From: an uncultured bacterium | GTDB taxonomy: Bacteria; Actinomycetota; Coriobacteriia; Coriobacteriales; Eggerthellaceae | Direction: 5' to 3' | Length of the DNA: 12,690 nucleotides | NCBI GenBank assembly: GCA_947649215.1 | Contig: CANSQW010000017.1 | Span: 1-12,690 of the forward strand | Shown here: positions 1-6,508 of the stretch, piece by piece | Position numbering within the stretch: position 1 is the first letter of the stretch | Layout of the letters: every line of letters starts with the position of its first letter | Notes under the pieces: model-generated | What the model was told of the DNA's origin: nothing | Database searches by the model: none | Seen by the model: only the letters and a program-made list of their open reading frames with translations | Position numbers and translations under genes: made by a program

Positions 1-608
1 CCCCCACACCCCCACACCCGGCGAACCCCGCCCCGCGAAAGGCCCAGCCCGCCCCCGACAAGCGCCTCCAGCGCGGCGAGCTCCTCCTCGAGCAGCGCGG
101 CGAGCTCGCGCCAGTAGCGGGTGTCCGCCCGCTCGGCCAGCGAGCGCGCCCACCCCGCTCCCCAGCGCCCGAGGTGCTCCTCGTGGAAGGCGCGGATGTC
201 CGCGGCCAGCGAGCGCGCCTCATCCTCGCCCTCGGCGTCAGCGAGGCTGTCCAGCAAGAAGGCGCAGAAGGCCAGCTCGAAGGCGATATGGTCCTCGGGC
301 TCCCGCCCCGTGCCCGCAATCGCGAGCCCGCGGCGGCGGTAGCAGGCGCGCACCTCAAGGGTCTCCCGCTGGAAGAGCAGGTCGTCCTCGCTCATCCAGG
401 CCGATTCCCATGGCGGGCAGAGCGGCTTTTCCGGCCCCTCGAGCAGGCGCTGGAAGTCGCGAGCCGCCTCGGCTGCCTCGACTTCGGTCGCGGGCTGCCC
501 GAGCAGCGCCGCCATCATCTCCCCGGTGGGCGCCTGGCGCAGCGCCTGGGAGAGGAATCCCAGACGGGCAACCGCCTCGCGGGCCATGCGCTTGGCATCG
601 TTATCCAT
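1..608 (-). CDS. TorD-family molybdoenzyme assembly chaperone (3' end outside window)
   Basis: This is a cytoplasmic chaperone of the TorD/DmsD type. Such proteins bind the catalytic molybdoenzyme subunit and its Tat signal, and hold it back from export until the molybdenum cofactor is inserted. About 202 residues are visible and no stop is reached by base 1, so the C-terminus lies outside. The all-helical protein shows family hallmarks: PPWESAWMSEDD around residues 65-76, the EPEDHIAFELAFCAFLL signature (E/D-P-x-D-H) near 100-116, and a following FHEEHLGRW segment. The ATG at 608 is preceded by AAAGGA with a 6-nt gap. It is the last visible gene of the dmsABC-like operon, 60 bp after the anchor gene and separated from it by a GC-rich hairpin, so it probably serves the exported catalytic subunit at 2102-4717. 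The tail near the edge is Gly/Arg-rich and looks poorly conserved. The family call is firm; the client is inferred from position. Confidence 0.85.
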   Translation of the reverse strand, partial: MDNDAKRMAREAVARLGFLSQALRQAPTGEMMAALLGQPATEVEAAEAARDFQRLLEGPEKPLCPPWESAWMSEDDLLFQRETLEVRACYRRRGLAIAGTGREPEDHIAFELAFCAFLLDSLADAEGEDEARSLAADIRAFHEEHLGRWGAGWARSLAERADTRYWRELAALLEEELAALEALVGGGLGLSRGGVRRVWGCG

Positions 609-630
609 GGCGCGTCCTTTCGCCAAAGAG

Positions 631-662
631 GGGAGCGCCGCGCGCCAAGGCGGGGCGCTCCC
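631..662 (-). terminator. GC-rich stem-loop between anchor and chaperone genes
   Basis: A perfect 9-bp stem (GGGAGCGCC at 631-639 pairing with GGCGCTCCC at 654-662) encloses a 14-nt loop that can itself pair (CGCC with GGCG). On the minus strand it is followed by CTCTTTG, a weak T-rich stretch. It lies wholly in the 60-bp gap between the anchor stop codon and the chaperone ribosome binding site. It may be an attenuating terminator or an mRNA-stabilising hairpin that lowers chaperone output relative to dmsABC. The structure is visible in the sequence; the function is inferred. Confidence 0.5.
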
Positions 663-668
663 GGTCAG

Positions 669-1550
669 CTAGTACTGAAGGTTGACGGAGCAGGAGTAGA
701 ACAGCGCGCGGGCGAGCAGCAGGGCGATGATCATCAGCGCGCATCCTGCCAGGGACAGGCCGCGCCCCAGCCCCTCGGAGCCCGTGCGGCCGGCCGTCAG
801 CGCGCCCGCCGCCTGAAGGCCGGCACCCGCGGCGCCGCAGACGGCCTCGGCCAGCAGCAGGGGCGCCTGGACGCCCGTGGCCAAGGTGATGGACGCCACG
901 CCGGCCGGCCCCTCGGCGCCTGCCAGCCCAAAGCCGAAGGCCGTCGCGAACCCCAGGAGCCCGAGCAGCGCCGCGCCGGCGACGGCGAAGCCGATGGCGC
1001 GGCTGCGCGCCGCCTCGTCGCCCCTCGCAAGGGACAGCGTGACGGTCGATGCCACGGCGCATCCGGCCATGAGGGAGCCGATGATGAGCCCCAGCGGCGT
1101 GGCGGGCGTGTTCCAGTAGGGGATGGTGGGCAGCAGGTAGGCGTTGCCCGCGCTGGCCAGGAACCCGATGGCCACCACGGCCGAGACGGCCCAGGCGATG
1201 GTGGCGGCGCTGCCGCTCGCCTTCCAGGCCACCAGGGCGGTGACGGCCATGCACGCGAGGGACAGGGATCCCATGAGCACCTCGCGGGAGAGCCACGAGC
1301 TTCCCACGTTCAGAAGGGCCGTCGGCGCGCCCAGGATGGAGCCGAGGTGCGCCATCGACGCCGCCAGCCCCACGGCCAGCACGAGGGCGCAGCCGCCGAA
1401 GAAGGCGGCCGCCGGGAAGCGGCGCCCGGGGGCGCTCGCGTCACCGCCAGCGTGCTCGATGAGCAGCCGCGCGCCTCCCCCGCAGATGAACGCTCCCACG
1501 GAGGCGGCAGTCAGAAACGTGAAGATGAGGAGGGGCCACTCGTAGCTCAT
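669..1550 (-). CDS. DmsC-like membrane anchor, menaquinol-oxidising subunit
   Basis: This 293-residue integral membrane protein anchors the catalytic and iron-sulfur subunits and oxidises menaquinol to feed them electrons. E. coli DmsC is of similar length (287). Eight hydrophobic segments can be read, beginning with WPLLIFTFLTAASVGAF at residues 5-21. The motif H68-L-G-S and the acidic residue in LSRE90 are spaced 22 residues apart. In E. coli DmsC, His65 and Glu87 have the same spacing and are known to affect menaquinol binding, so the quinol site looks intact. The ATG at 1550 overlaps the TGA of the upstream iron-sulfur gene (ATGA), with AAGGAGG 8 nt ahead inside that gene, which implies translational coupling. 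The short C-terminal tail YSCSVNLQY follows the last helix. The family is confident; the electron acceptor of the complex is unknown. Confidence 0.92.
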   Translation of the reverse strand: MSYEWPLLIFTFLTAASVGAFICGGGARLLIEHAGGDASAPGRRFPAAAFFGGCALVLAVGLAASMAHLGSILGAPTALLNVGSSWLSREVLMGSLSLACMAVTALVAWKASGSAATIAWAVSAVVAIGFLASAGNAYLLPTIPYWNTPATPLGLIIGSLMAGCAVASTVTLSLARGDEAARSRAIGFAVAGAALLGLLGFATAFGFGLAGAEGPAGVASITLATGVQAPLLLAEAVCGAAGAGLQAAGALTAGRTGSEGLGRGLSLAGCALMIIALLLARALFYSCSVNLQY

Positions 1551-2101
1551 CGCAAAGCCTCCTTCGGAGTCGTCAGGTAGTTGGGGTGGGTGAGCGAGGA
1601 CGGGGGCAGCACCGCAAGGTCGCTCACGGCGTCAGGATGCTGCCGCCGCAGCTCGTCGATGTCGCCGAAGCGCAGCGCCCGGGTGGAGCAGGCGCCCACG
1701 CAGGCGGGCTCCATGCCCTTGTCGAGGAACTTCTCTTTGCAGCCGTCGCACTTGCCCATGCGCTTCGCCGCCTCGTCCCAGGAGGGGGCGCCGTAGGGGC
1801 ACGACCACTCGCACATGCGGCATCCGATGCAGCGGGCGTGGTCCTGGATGACCAGCCCCGTCTCCGGATCCTTGCTGATGGCCCCGGTGGGGCAGTTTGC
1901 CGCGCAGGGCGCGTTGTCGCAGTGGTTGCACCCCATGGACACGGTGGCTGCCCACATGCGGGGGAACGTGCCGCCCTCGAAGTCGCGGGCCTCACGGAAG
2001 AACCGCCCGACGGGCAGGTCGTTGACGTCCTTGCACGCCACCTGGCAGCATTTGCAGCCCGTGCACGACGTCATGTCGAAGTAGAAGCCTTTCTGAGCCA
2101 T
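1547..2101 (-). CDS. DmsB-like four-[4Fe-4S] ferredoxin subunit
   Basis: This 184-residue electron-transfer subunit passes electrons from the membrane anchor to the catalytic subunit. Four cysteine groups are complete: C13-x2-C16-x2-C19-x3-C23, C58-x2-C61-x4-C66-x3-C70, C91-x2-C94-x2-C97-x3-C101 and C118-x2-C121-x12-C134-x3-C138. This is the DmsB/PsrB/NrfC arrangement for four [4Fe-4S] clusters. An extra cysteine, C18, sits inside the first group. There is no signal peptide, as expected for a subunit carried through the Tat pathway with its partner. The ATG directly abuts the TAA of the catalytic gene (TAAATG), and the GGAGGT ribosome site lies within the end of that gene with a 7-nt gap. The 3' end overlaps the anchor gene by four bases. 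The protein is shorter than E. coli DmsB (about 205 residues) because of a short C-terminus. Confidence in the role is high. Confidence 0.95.
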   Translation of the reverse strand: MAQKGFYFDMTSCTGCKCCQVACKDVNDLPVGRFFREARDFEGGTFPRMWAATVSMGCNHCDNAPCAANCPTGAISKDPETGLVIQDHARCIGCRMCEWSCPYGAPSWDEAAKRMGKCDGCKEKFLDKGMEPACVGACSTRALRFGDIDELRRQHPDAVSDLAVLPPSSLTHPNYLTTPKEALR

Positions 2102-4717
2102 TTATCCCACCTCCATGATACGCTGCGGCCACAGGCAGTCGGGATCGAGCGCCTCGCCGTCCCATTTCTCGACGCTGACGTTGCAGCTGTTCCACGCCTG
2201 GATGCCCGATCCGGACTTGAGCGGTCCCACCAGGTAGTTGGCGCAGCCGGCCCGGTCGATGCCCGTCTCCTCGTTCACGTCGACCCAGGTGGCCTCGTCC
2301 AGCTTGACCACGCCCGGCATGATGCGCTCGCTCACGTCGGCACGGCGCAGGCAGGAGCCCCAGCGGCTGCGGATGAGGACGGTGTCGCCCCTCTCGATGC
2401 CGAGCCGCGCGGCGTCGGCGCTGTTCATCTGGAAGTCGTTGGGGTGCGCCTCGCGCGTCCAGGGAACGTTGTCGAACGAGGAGTGCACGGTGCGCAGGCA
2501 GTGCAGCGTCACCAGCTGGAAGGGGAACTCGCCCGGCTCCTTCGTCTCCCAGTCGGCCAGGGTGTCCTCGTATCCCTCGGCGGGCACCTCGTACTTGGCG
2601 ATGGGCGACTTCTTGGTGAAGCCCACCGCGTCGACGAAGTCGACGATGCCCTGGCAGTAGATCTCCAGCTTCCCGGAGGGGGTGGGCCGGGGGTTGGCTA
2701 CCGGGTCGTCCACGAAGTCCTTCAGCGCGGTGTAGCCGTAGTTGTCGCCCTCGTGGCGCTCCACCCGGCAGAACCCGTCCTCGAGGAACTGCTTGTAGGA
2801 GAACGTGCCCTCCTGGGGCTTGCCCTCGACGCCTTCGGGGATGTCATCGGCCTCAAGGGTGAACAGCGGCGCCTTGGTCACGCCGTCCTCCAGCACCACG
2901 GTGGCCCCGCTGATGCGGTTCCAGCCCACCTGCTCGAGCGAGAGGGGGTTGATGAGCGCGCGGTCGACGCCCATGCGGGCGGCCAGCTCCTCGTCGATCC
3001 ACGCGTCGGTGCGCGCCTCGAACAGGGGCTCGCAGATCTGCTGGGCCGACAGCATGGTCTCGCGGTTGGTCTTCGTGTAGAGGAGGGTGTCGCCCGGCTC
3101 CTCCCAGCGGGTGCAGGCGGGCAGGACGATGTCGGCGTAGCGGCAGTTCGTGTTCATGTGGTAGCCGCTGGCCACCACGAACTCCACCTTGCGGTGGGCC
3201 TCGATGCCGCGCTTGGTCGCCGGGGACTGGTTGAGCGTGGCGCCGCGCCCGATGTGGTTGATCATCTGGATGTTGATGGGGAGCACGCCGCGGGCGCCGG
3301 CATGGTACTCGCCGTCGATGACCGCGTCCCAGATCTCGGAGTGGTTGATGCACGTCCAGTCGGAGGTGTCGGCCGGGTCGATGGTGTAGTACTCATAGGG
3401 GCTCACGGGGTTCTTGATGGCGGGAACCTTGGTGGCGCCGCCGTTGATGAGCCACGGGCCGCCCGTGCCCGACCCGACGTTGGAGGTGACCACGTGCCCC
3501 ACCATGGCGCCGCGCTTGCCCACGTTGCCCGTCATCCACCCCACCGTGAGGAACGCCTGGGCGAACTGGTCGCCGTTGGCGGTGCGCGCAGGGGCGCGGC
3601 TGCAGGTGAGGGCCATGGGCTTGGTGGTGGCCATCTCGTAGGCGAGGGCCTTGATCTGCTCGACGGGCGTCCCGCATATCTCGCTGGCCCACGCGGCGGT
3701 CTTCGGCACGCCGTCGTAGGTGCCCAGCACGTAGTCCTTGAAGTTGTCCTCGGGGTTCGCGCTGGCGGGCATGTGGTCGGCGTCGAACCCGATGGTGTAG
3801 GTGTCGAGGAACGCCTGGTCCTGCAGGTCGTTGCTGATCATCTCATGGGCGATGCCCAGCAGGAGGGCGGCGTCGGTGCAGGGGCGCACGGGCACGAACT
3901 CGTCGGCCAGAACCTTGGCCGAGTCGTGGTAGATGGGGTCGACCACGATGATGCGAGCCCCCCGGCGCTTGGCCTCCAGGAACGTGAGGATGGGGTTTCC
4001 CTGGCTCGACCAGACGGGGTTGTGGCCCCAGAGCACGATGAGGTTGGAGTCGTAGTACTCGAAGCGGTCGGAGAGCGTGAGCGCGTGGCGCGGCCAGCCG
4101 CCGCCCACCATCTTCTGCGACGTCCAGTAGAAGCCGCCCGACGACCAGCACGACCACATGGTGGTCGACCCGCCGATGGCGTTGAAGAAGCGCCCGGGGC
4201 CGCTGCGCTCCGACGACAGGATGGCCGTGTTGCCGTAGGTATCCACGATGCGCTTGGTCTCGGCGGCGATGAGGTCGAGCGCCTCGTCCCAGCTGATGCG
4301 CACCCACTCGTCGCAGCCGCGGAGCGAGCGGTCCCCGCCGCCGGGCTCCCAGTGCTTGCGCTTCACGGGGTACTTCAGCCGGTCGGCCCCGAACACGAGC
4401 GTGCGCATGGAGCGCCCGCGGTGGCACCCGCGCTGCTGGGGCATGTCGGGCGTGTCGTCGCCGCTCACGTCGGTGCGCTGGTAGAGCACCGTGCCGTCCT
4501 TCACGTAGGCCTGGTTGACGCAGTTTCCGCCGCAGTCGAACCAGCACGAGGCGTTGCGCCATTCCCCGCTGGGCTCCTCAGCCTGGGCCTCCAGGGGACG
4601 GAAGGCGCCGAAGCCCGTCTGGGCCGCGCATCCCGCAGCGCCGATGGCCGCGCTCCACTGGAGGAAGCGGCGACGGCTCAGGGGGATGGTCTCCCTCGGT
4701 GCGTTCCTCTCTTCCAC
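2102..4717 (-). CDS. Tat-exported DmsA-like molybdopterin oxidoreductase, catalytic subunit
   Basis: This is the 871-residue catalytic subunit of a DMSO-reductase-family enzyme with bis-MGD molybdenum and one [4Fe-4S] cluster, acting outside the cytoplasmic membrane. The N-terminus has a twin-arginine signal (S14-R-R-R-F-L-Q20), a hydrophobic stretch, and an AQA cleavage motif ending near residue 46. The FeS motif is C58-x3-C62-x3-C66-x31-C98. ISWDEALDLIA at 141-151 is a family signature. By eye, S192 in CWSSGG aligns with the Mo-ligating Ser of the YST motif of DMSO/TMAO reductases, but C190 lies two residues away. The C-terminal MGD-binding domain starts near residue 731. I chose the GTG at 4717 because AGGAGG precedes it by 6 nt and the Tat motif then sits at residue 14; ATG 4735 or 4849 would put that site inside the gene. 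It is first in an operon with FeS, anchor and chaperone genes. The substrate (DMSO, TMAO or another oxidant) is unknown. Confidence 0.93.
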   Translation of the reverse strand: MEERNAPRETIPLSRRRFLQWSAAIGAAGCAAQTGFGAFRPLEAQAEEPSGEWRNASCWFDCGGNCVNQAYVKDGTVLYQRTDVSGDDTPDMPQQRGCHRGRSMRTLVFGADRLKYPVKRKHWEPGGGDRSLRGCDEWVRISWDEALDLIAAETKRIVDTYGNTAILSSERSGPGRFFNAIGGSTTMWSCWSSGGFYWTSQKMVGGGWPRHALTLSDRFEYYDSNLIVLWGHNPVWSSQGNPILTFLEAKRRGARIIVVDPIYHDSAKVLADEFVPVRPCTDAALLLGIAHEMISNDLQDQAFLDTYTIGFDADHMPASANPEDNFKDYVLGTYDGVPKTAAWASEICGTPVEQIKALAYEMATTKPMALTCSRAPARTANGDQFAQAFLTVGWMTGNVGKRGAMVGHVVTSNVGSGTGGPWLINGGATKVPAIKNPVSPYEYYTIDPADTSDWTCINHSEIWDAVIDGEYHAGARGVLPINIQMINHIGRGATLNQSPATKRGIEAHRKVEFVVASGYHMNTNCRYADIVLPACTRWEEPGDTLLYTKTNRETMLSAQQICEPLFEARTDAWIDEELAARMGVDRALINPLSLEQVGWNRISGATVVLEDGVTKAPLFTLEADDIPEGVEGKPQEGTFSYKQFLEDGFCRVERHEGDNYGYTALKDFVDDPVANPRPTPSGKLEIYCQGIVDFVDAVGFTKKSPIAKYEVPAEGYEDTLADWETKEPGEFPFQLVTLHCLRTVHSSFDNVPWTREAHPNDFQMNSADAARLGIERGDTVLIRSRWGSCLRRADVSERIMPGVVKLDEATWVDVNEETGIDRAGCANYLVGPLKSGSGIQAWNSCNVSVEKWDGEALDPDCLWPQRIMEVG

Positions 4718-4723
4718 GATTTC

Positions 4724-4732
4724 CCTCCTTCT
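4724..4732 (-). promoter_or_regulatory. Ribosome binding site fixing the GTG start of the DmsA-like gene
   Basis: AGAAGGAGG on the minus strand ends 6 nt before the GTG at 4717. This near-perfect Shine-Dalgarno decides between that start and in-frame upstream ATG codons, the nearest of which (4735) directly adjoins the site. Confidence 0.8.
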
Positions 4733-4811
4733 CATTCGGTGAACCGCTCTTCGTCCCCGCCCGTCGTGGCGAGGGCGCGCCCCCAGCTTCCCCGAAGGAG
4801 GGCGGCCGGGG

Positions 4812-4861
4812 GTATCATCACGACGTGTGAAAAGGGGAAACCGTGTCATCAGGACGTATGA
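4812..4861. promoter_or_regulatory. Tandem dyad repeats, candidate operator of the divergent region
   Basis: Two 19-bp elements, 4812-4830 (GTATCATCACGACGTGTGA) and 4843-4861 (GTGTCATCAGGACGTATGA), match at 16 of 19 positions and start 31 bp apart, about three helical turns. Each contains a partial dyad, TCAT-N8-(A/G)TGA. They lie in the 254-bp region between the divergent DmsA-like and LuxR-type genes, 95-145 bp upstream of the former and 110-160 bp upstream of the latter. The arrangement suits two dimers bound on one DNA face, perhaps the neighbouring LuxR-type protein; the binder is inferred. I found no convincing sigma-70 promoter for the DmsA-like operon, which would fit dependence on an activator. 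Confidence 0.5.
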
Positions 4862-4921
4862 TTTTGAGTTCGCGGCCTCCCTTTCGCCGCGCCCCGAAGC
4901 AGGTTCGCCGGCGCCGCCCCT

Positions 4922-4927
4922 TACAAT
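4922..4927 (+). promoter_or_regulatory. -10 element (TACAAT) of the LuxR-type regulator gene
   Basis: TACAAT matches the sigma-70 -10 consensus at 5 of 6 positions in very GC-rich surroundings and lies 44 bp before the chosen ATG. No good -35 is seen at 16-18 bp, which suggests assisted transcription. Its position argues against translation starting upstream, at GTG 4843. Confidence 0.45.
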
Positions 4928-4971
4928 ACGAGGGGAGGGGAAAGCGAGCTCAAGGGGAGGCGAGCCTGGCG

Positions 4972-6459
4972 ATGAACCGGGAAGGGACGTTCCTGGAAAG
5001 GGACTGGCGGTGGCGCGAGTTCGCTCTCGCCGCGTTGGGCTTTACCTTCTACCGCCTCTACATCTCGTTCTTCTTCGTGTCGAACCACGTGCTGCCCCAA
5101 TCCCAGGCCACGGCGGCGAACAGCGCCTACGACGCGTACGGCTTCCTGCTCGCCTTCCTGGTGGCCTCCATCGCGCTCGTCCGGAGGCCGGCCCTCTTCC
5201 GGTCGGACGCCGTCGCCGTGCTGGGGGCGACGTGCATGGCGCTGGGCGCCCTGTCCTACGCGGCCCTCTCCGTGGGCGGCTGGGGGGAGCTGGCCGGGCT
5301 GTTCGCCATCTGCTCGAGCGTGGGCGTTGCCCTCATGACCGTTCAGTGGGGCTGCGCGCTGGGGGTGCGCTGGCGCGAGGAGGGGCTGTTCTCGATTATC
5401 GCGGGGTTCTTCCTCGCGGCGGTGCTCAACACGGGCGCCGGGCTCTTCGCCCCCGCCTACCAGGGGCTGGCCGCCTTGGCAGGACCGGCCTCCTGCCTGG
5501 CCCTGATGAAGCTGCGCCGCTGCCGGACGGCTTCGGGGGACTCGTCCGCGCAGCGGGCGGTCGGCGCCCGCGAGGGCAGGGCAGAGCGGGTGGAAGCCGG
5601 CTTCATTGCCCGGGCGTCCGTGGCGTTCCTGCTGTTCGCCGTGGCGTCGGTGTTCTGCTCCATGCCCATGGAGTTCTCGGTCATCGGCGGCGCGAGCGAG
5701 TCGGACCGGCTGCTGCTTCTGCTGCGCACCTGCGTGACGGCGGCCGTGTGCCTCGTCGCCCTGGGCCTGGCGGTGCTGCCGCGCGCCTCGCTGCGCAGCA
5801 TCTACCGGCTCATCCCGCTGTTCCTGGTCATCGGCGGGCTCTCCGCCTTCCTGCAGGAGCTCTCGCCGCTGGTGGCCTACGCATGCGCCCTGGTGGGGCG
5901 CCTGGGGTTCCAGCTGGTGTTCTGGCTCTTCGCGCCCCGTATCGCCTGCTGCTCTAAGACGCCGGCGGGGCGCGTCTTCGCGGTTGAGTTCGCGCTCTAT
6001 TGGTTTGGGTACGCCGGGTCGCTCTTCGTCGTGCGGCACCTGTGGCCCGACCCGTACCACGTGTCGGTGGACGCCATGGGGAGCATGGTGGTGGCCGCCA
6101 TCGTCATTTTGCTGGTGGCCTACTTGTTCGTGCTTCCCGAGCACGACCTCCGCGTGGCGACGGGGGAGGCGCTGGCCGACGCCGACGGCGCGCCCGCGCC
6201 CGCCCCCGATGGGAGGGGCGCTGCGGGCGCCATGGCCGACGACGGGGAGCTGGCGGCCATGGCGGAGCGCTACGGGCTCTCCCCGCGGGAGACGGAGGTG
6301 TTCCTCCTGCTGGCTCGCGGAAGGGACACGGCCTATATCCAGAAGTCCCTCTTCATATCGGCGGGCACGGTATCGAGCCATCGCCGGCGCATCTATCAGA
6401 AGATGGGCGTCCACACCAAGCAGGAGCTGCTCGATCTCGTCGAGGCGGGCCCCGCGTAG
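4972..6459 (+). CDS. LuxR-type transcriptional regulator with 12-helix membrane domain
   Basis: This 495-residue regulator combines a membrane domain with a C-terminal DNA-binding domain. About twelve hydrophobic segments fill residues 12-390, from FALAALGFTFYRLYISFFFV to AIVILLVAYLFVL. An Ala/Pro/Asp-rich linker follows, then a LuxR/GerE helix-turn-helix at about 436-490 (LSPRETEVFLLLARG, then TVSSHRRRIYQKMG). This architecture is widespread in Eggerthellaceae, where members beside molybdoenzyme genes have been shown to control substrate-induced expression. Here it is divergent from the DmsA-like operon, its likely target. The ATG at 4972 has GGGGAGG 11 nt upstream and puts the first helix near residue 12. 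A GTG at 4843 with AAGGGG ahead would add 43 Arg/Pro-rich residues and cover both the TACAAT box and part of the tandem repeats, so I reject it. The signal sensed by the membrane domain is unknown. There is no receiver domain, so phosphorylation by a kinase is not expected. Confidence 0.88.
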   Translation: MNREGTFLERDWRWREFALAALGFTFYRLYISFFFVSNHVLPQSQATAANSAYDAYGFLLAFLVASIALVRRPALFRSDAVAVLGATCMALGALSYAALSVGGWGELAGLFAICSSVGVALMTVQWGCALGVRWREEGLFSIIAGFFLAAVLNTGAGLFAPAYQGLAALAGPASCLALMKLRRCRTASGDSSAQRAVGAREGRAERVEAGFIARASVAFLLFAVASVFCSMPMEFSVIGGASESDRLLLLLRTCVTAAVCLVALGLAVLPRASLRSIYRLIPLFLVIGGLSAFLQELSPLVAYACALVGRLGFQLVFWLFAPRIACCSKTPAGRVFAVEFALYWFGYAGSLFVVRHLWPDPYHVSVDAMGSMVVAAIVILLVAYLFVLPEHDLRVATGEALADADGAPAPAPDGRGAAGAMADDGELAAMAERYGLSPRETEVFLLLARGRDTAYIQKSLFISAGTVSSHRRRIYQKMGVHTKQELLDLVEAGPA

Positions 6460-6469
6460 CTCCGCCGAC

Positions 6470-6491
6470 CCGCAAACCGCGCGGTTTGCGG
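6470..6491. terminator. Perfect 22-bp palindrome between convergent regulator genes
   Basis: CCGCAAACCGC and its exact reverse complement meet without a spacer, in the 49-bp gap between the convergent LuxR-type and LysR-type genes. As RNA it would form the same GC-rich hairpin from either strand, so it may stop transcription in both directions. There is no T-tract on either side, so intrinsic termination would be weak. A protein-binding palindrome is the alternative. Confidence 0.5.
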
Positions 6492-6508
6492 TCCCTGGCC
6501 CCCGGCCC

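Noticed and set aside
4616..4640. A Tat lipoprotein lipobox (A-A-G-C30) in the DmsA-like signal peptide
   Set aside because: The -3 residue is Ala rather than Leu or Val, and an AQA signal-peptidase motif follows at residues 44-46, so ordinary cleavage is more likely.
4743..4759. A sigma-70 promoter for the DmsA-like operon in the GC-rich leader
   Set aside because: On the minus strand between the dyads and the GTG at 4717 I found no -10 with four or more consensus matches at a sensible distance from a -35.
1586..4861. A 1091-codon open frame on the plus strand
   Set aside because: It is antisense to the FeS and catalytic genes, its product is rich in Ala, Gly, His, Arg and Val with no recognisable domain, and long antisense frames are common in DNA this GC-rich. 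The minus-strand genes have motifs and ribosome sites.
4843..4971. A longer start for the LuxR-type regulator (GTG 4843, with AAGGGG ahead)
   Set aside because: It would add 43 Arg/Pro-rich residues before the first helix and overlap both the tandem dyads and the TACAAT box. ATG 4972 gives the expected length.
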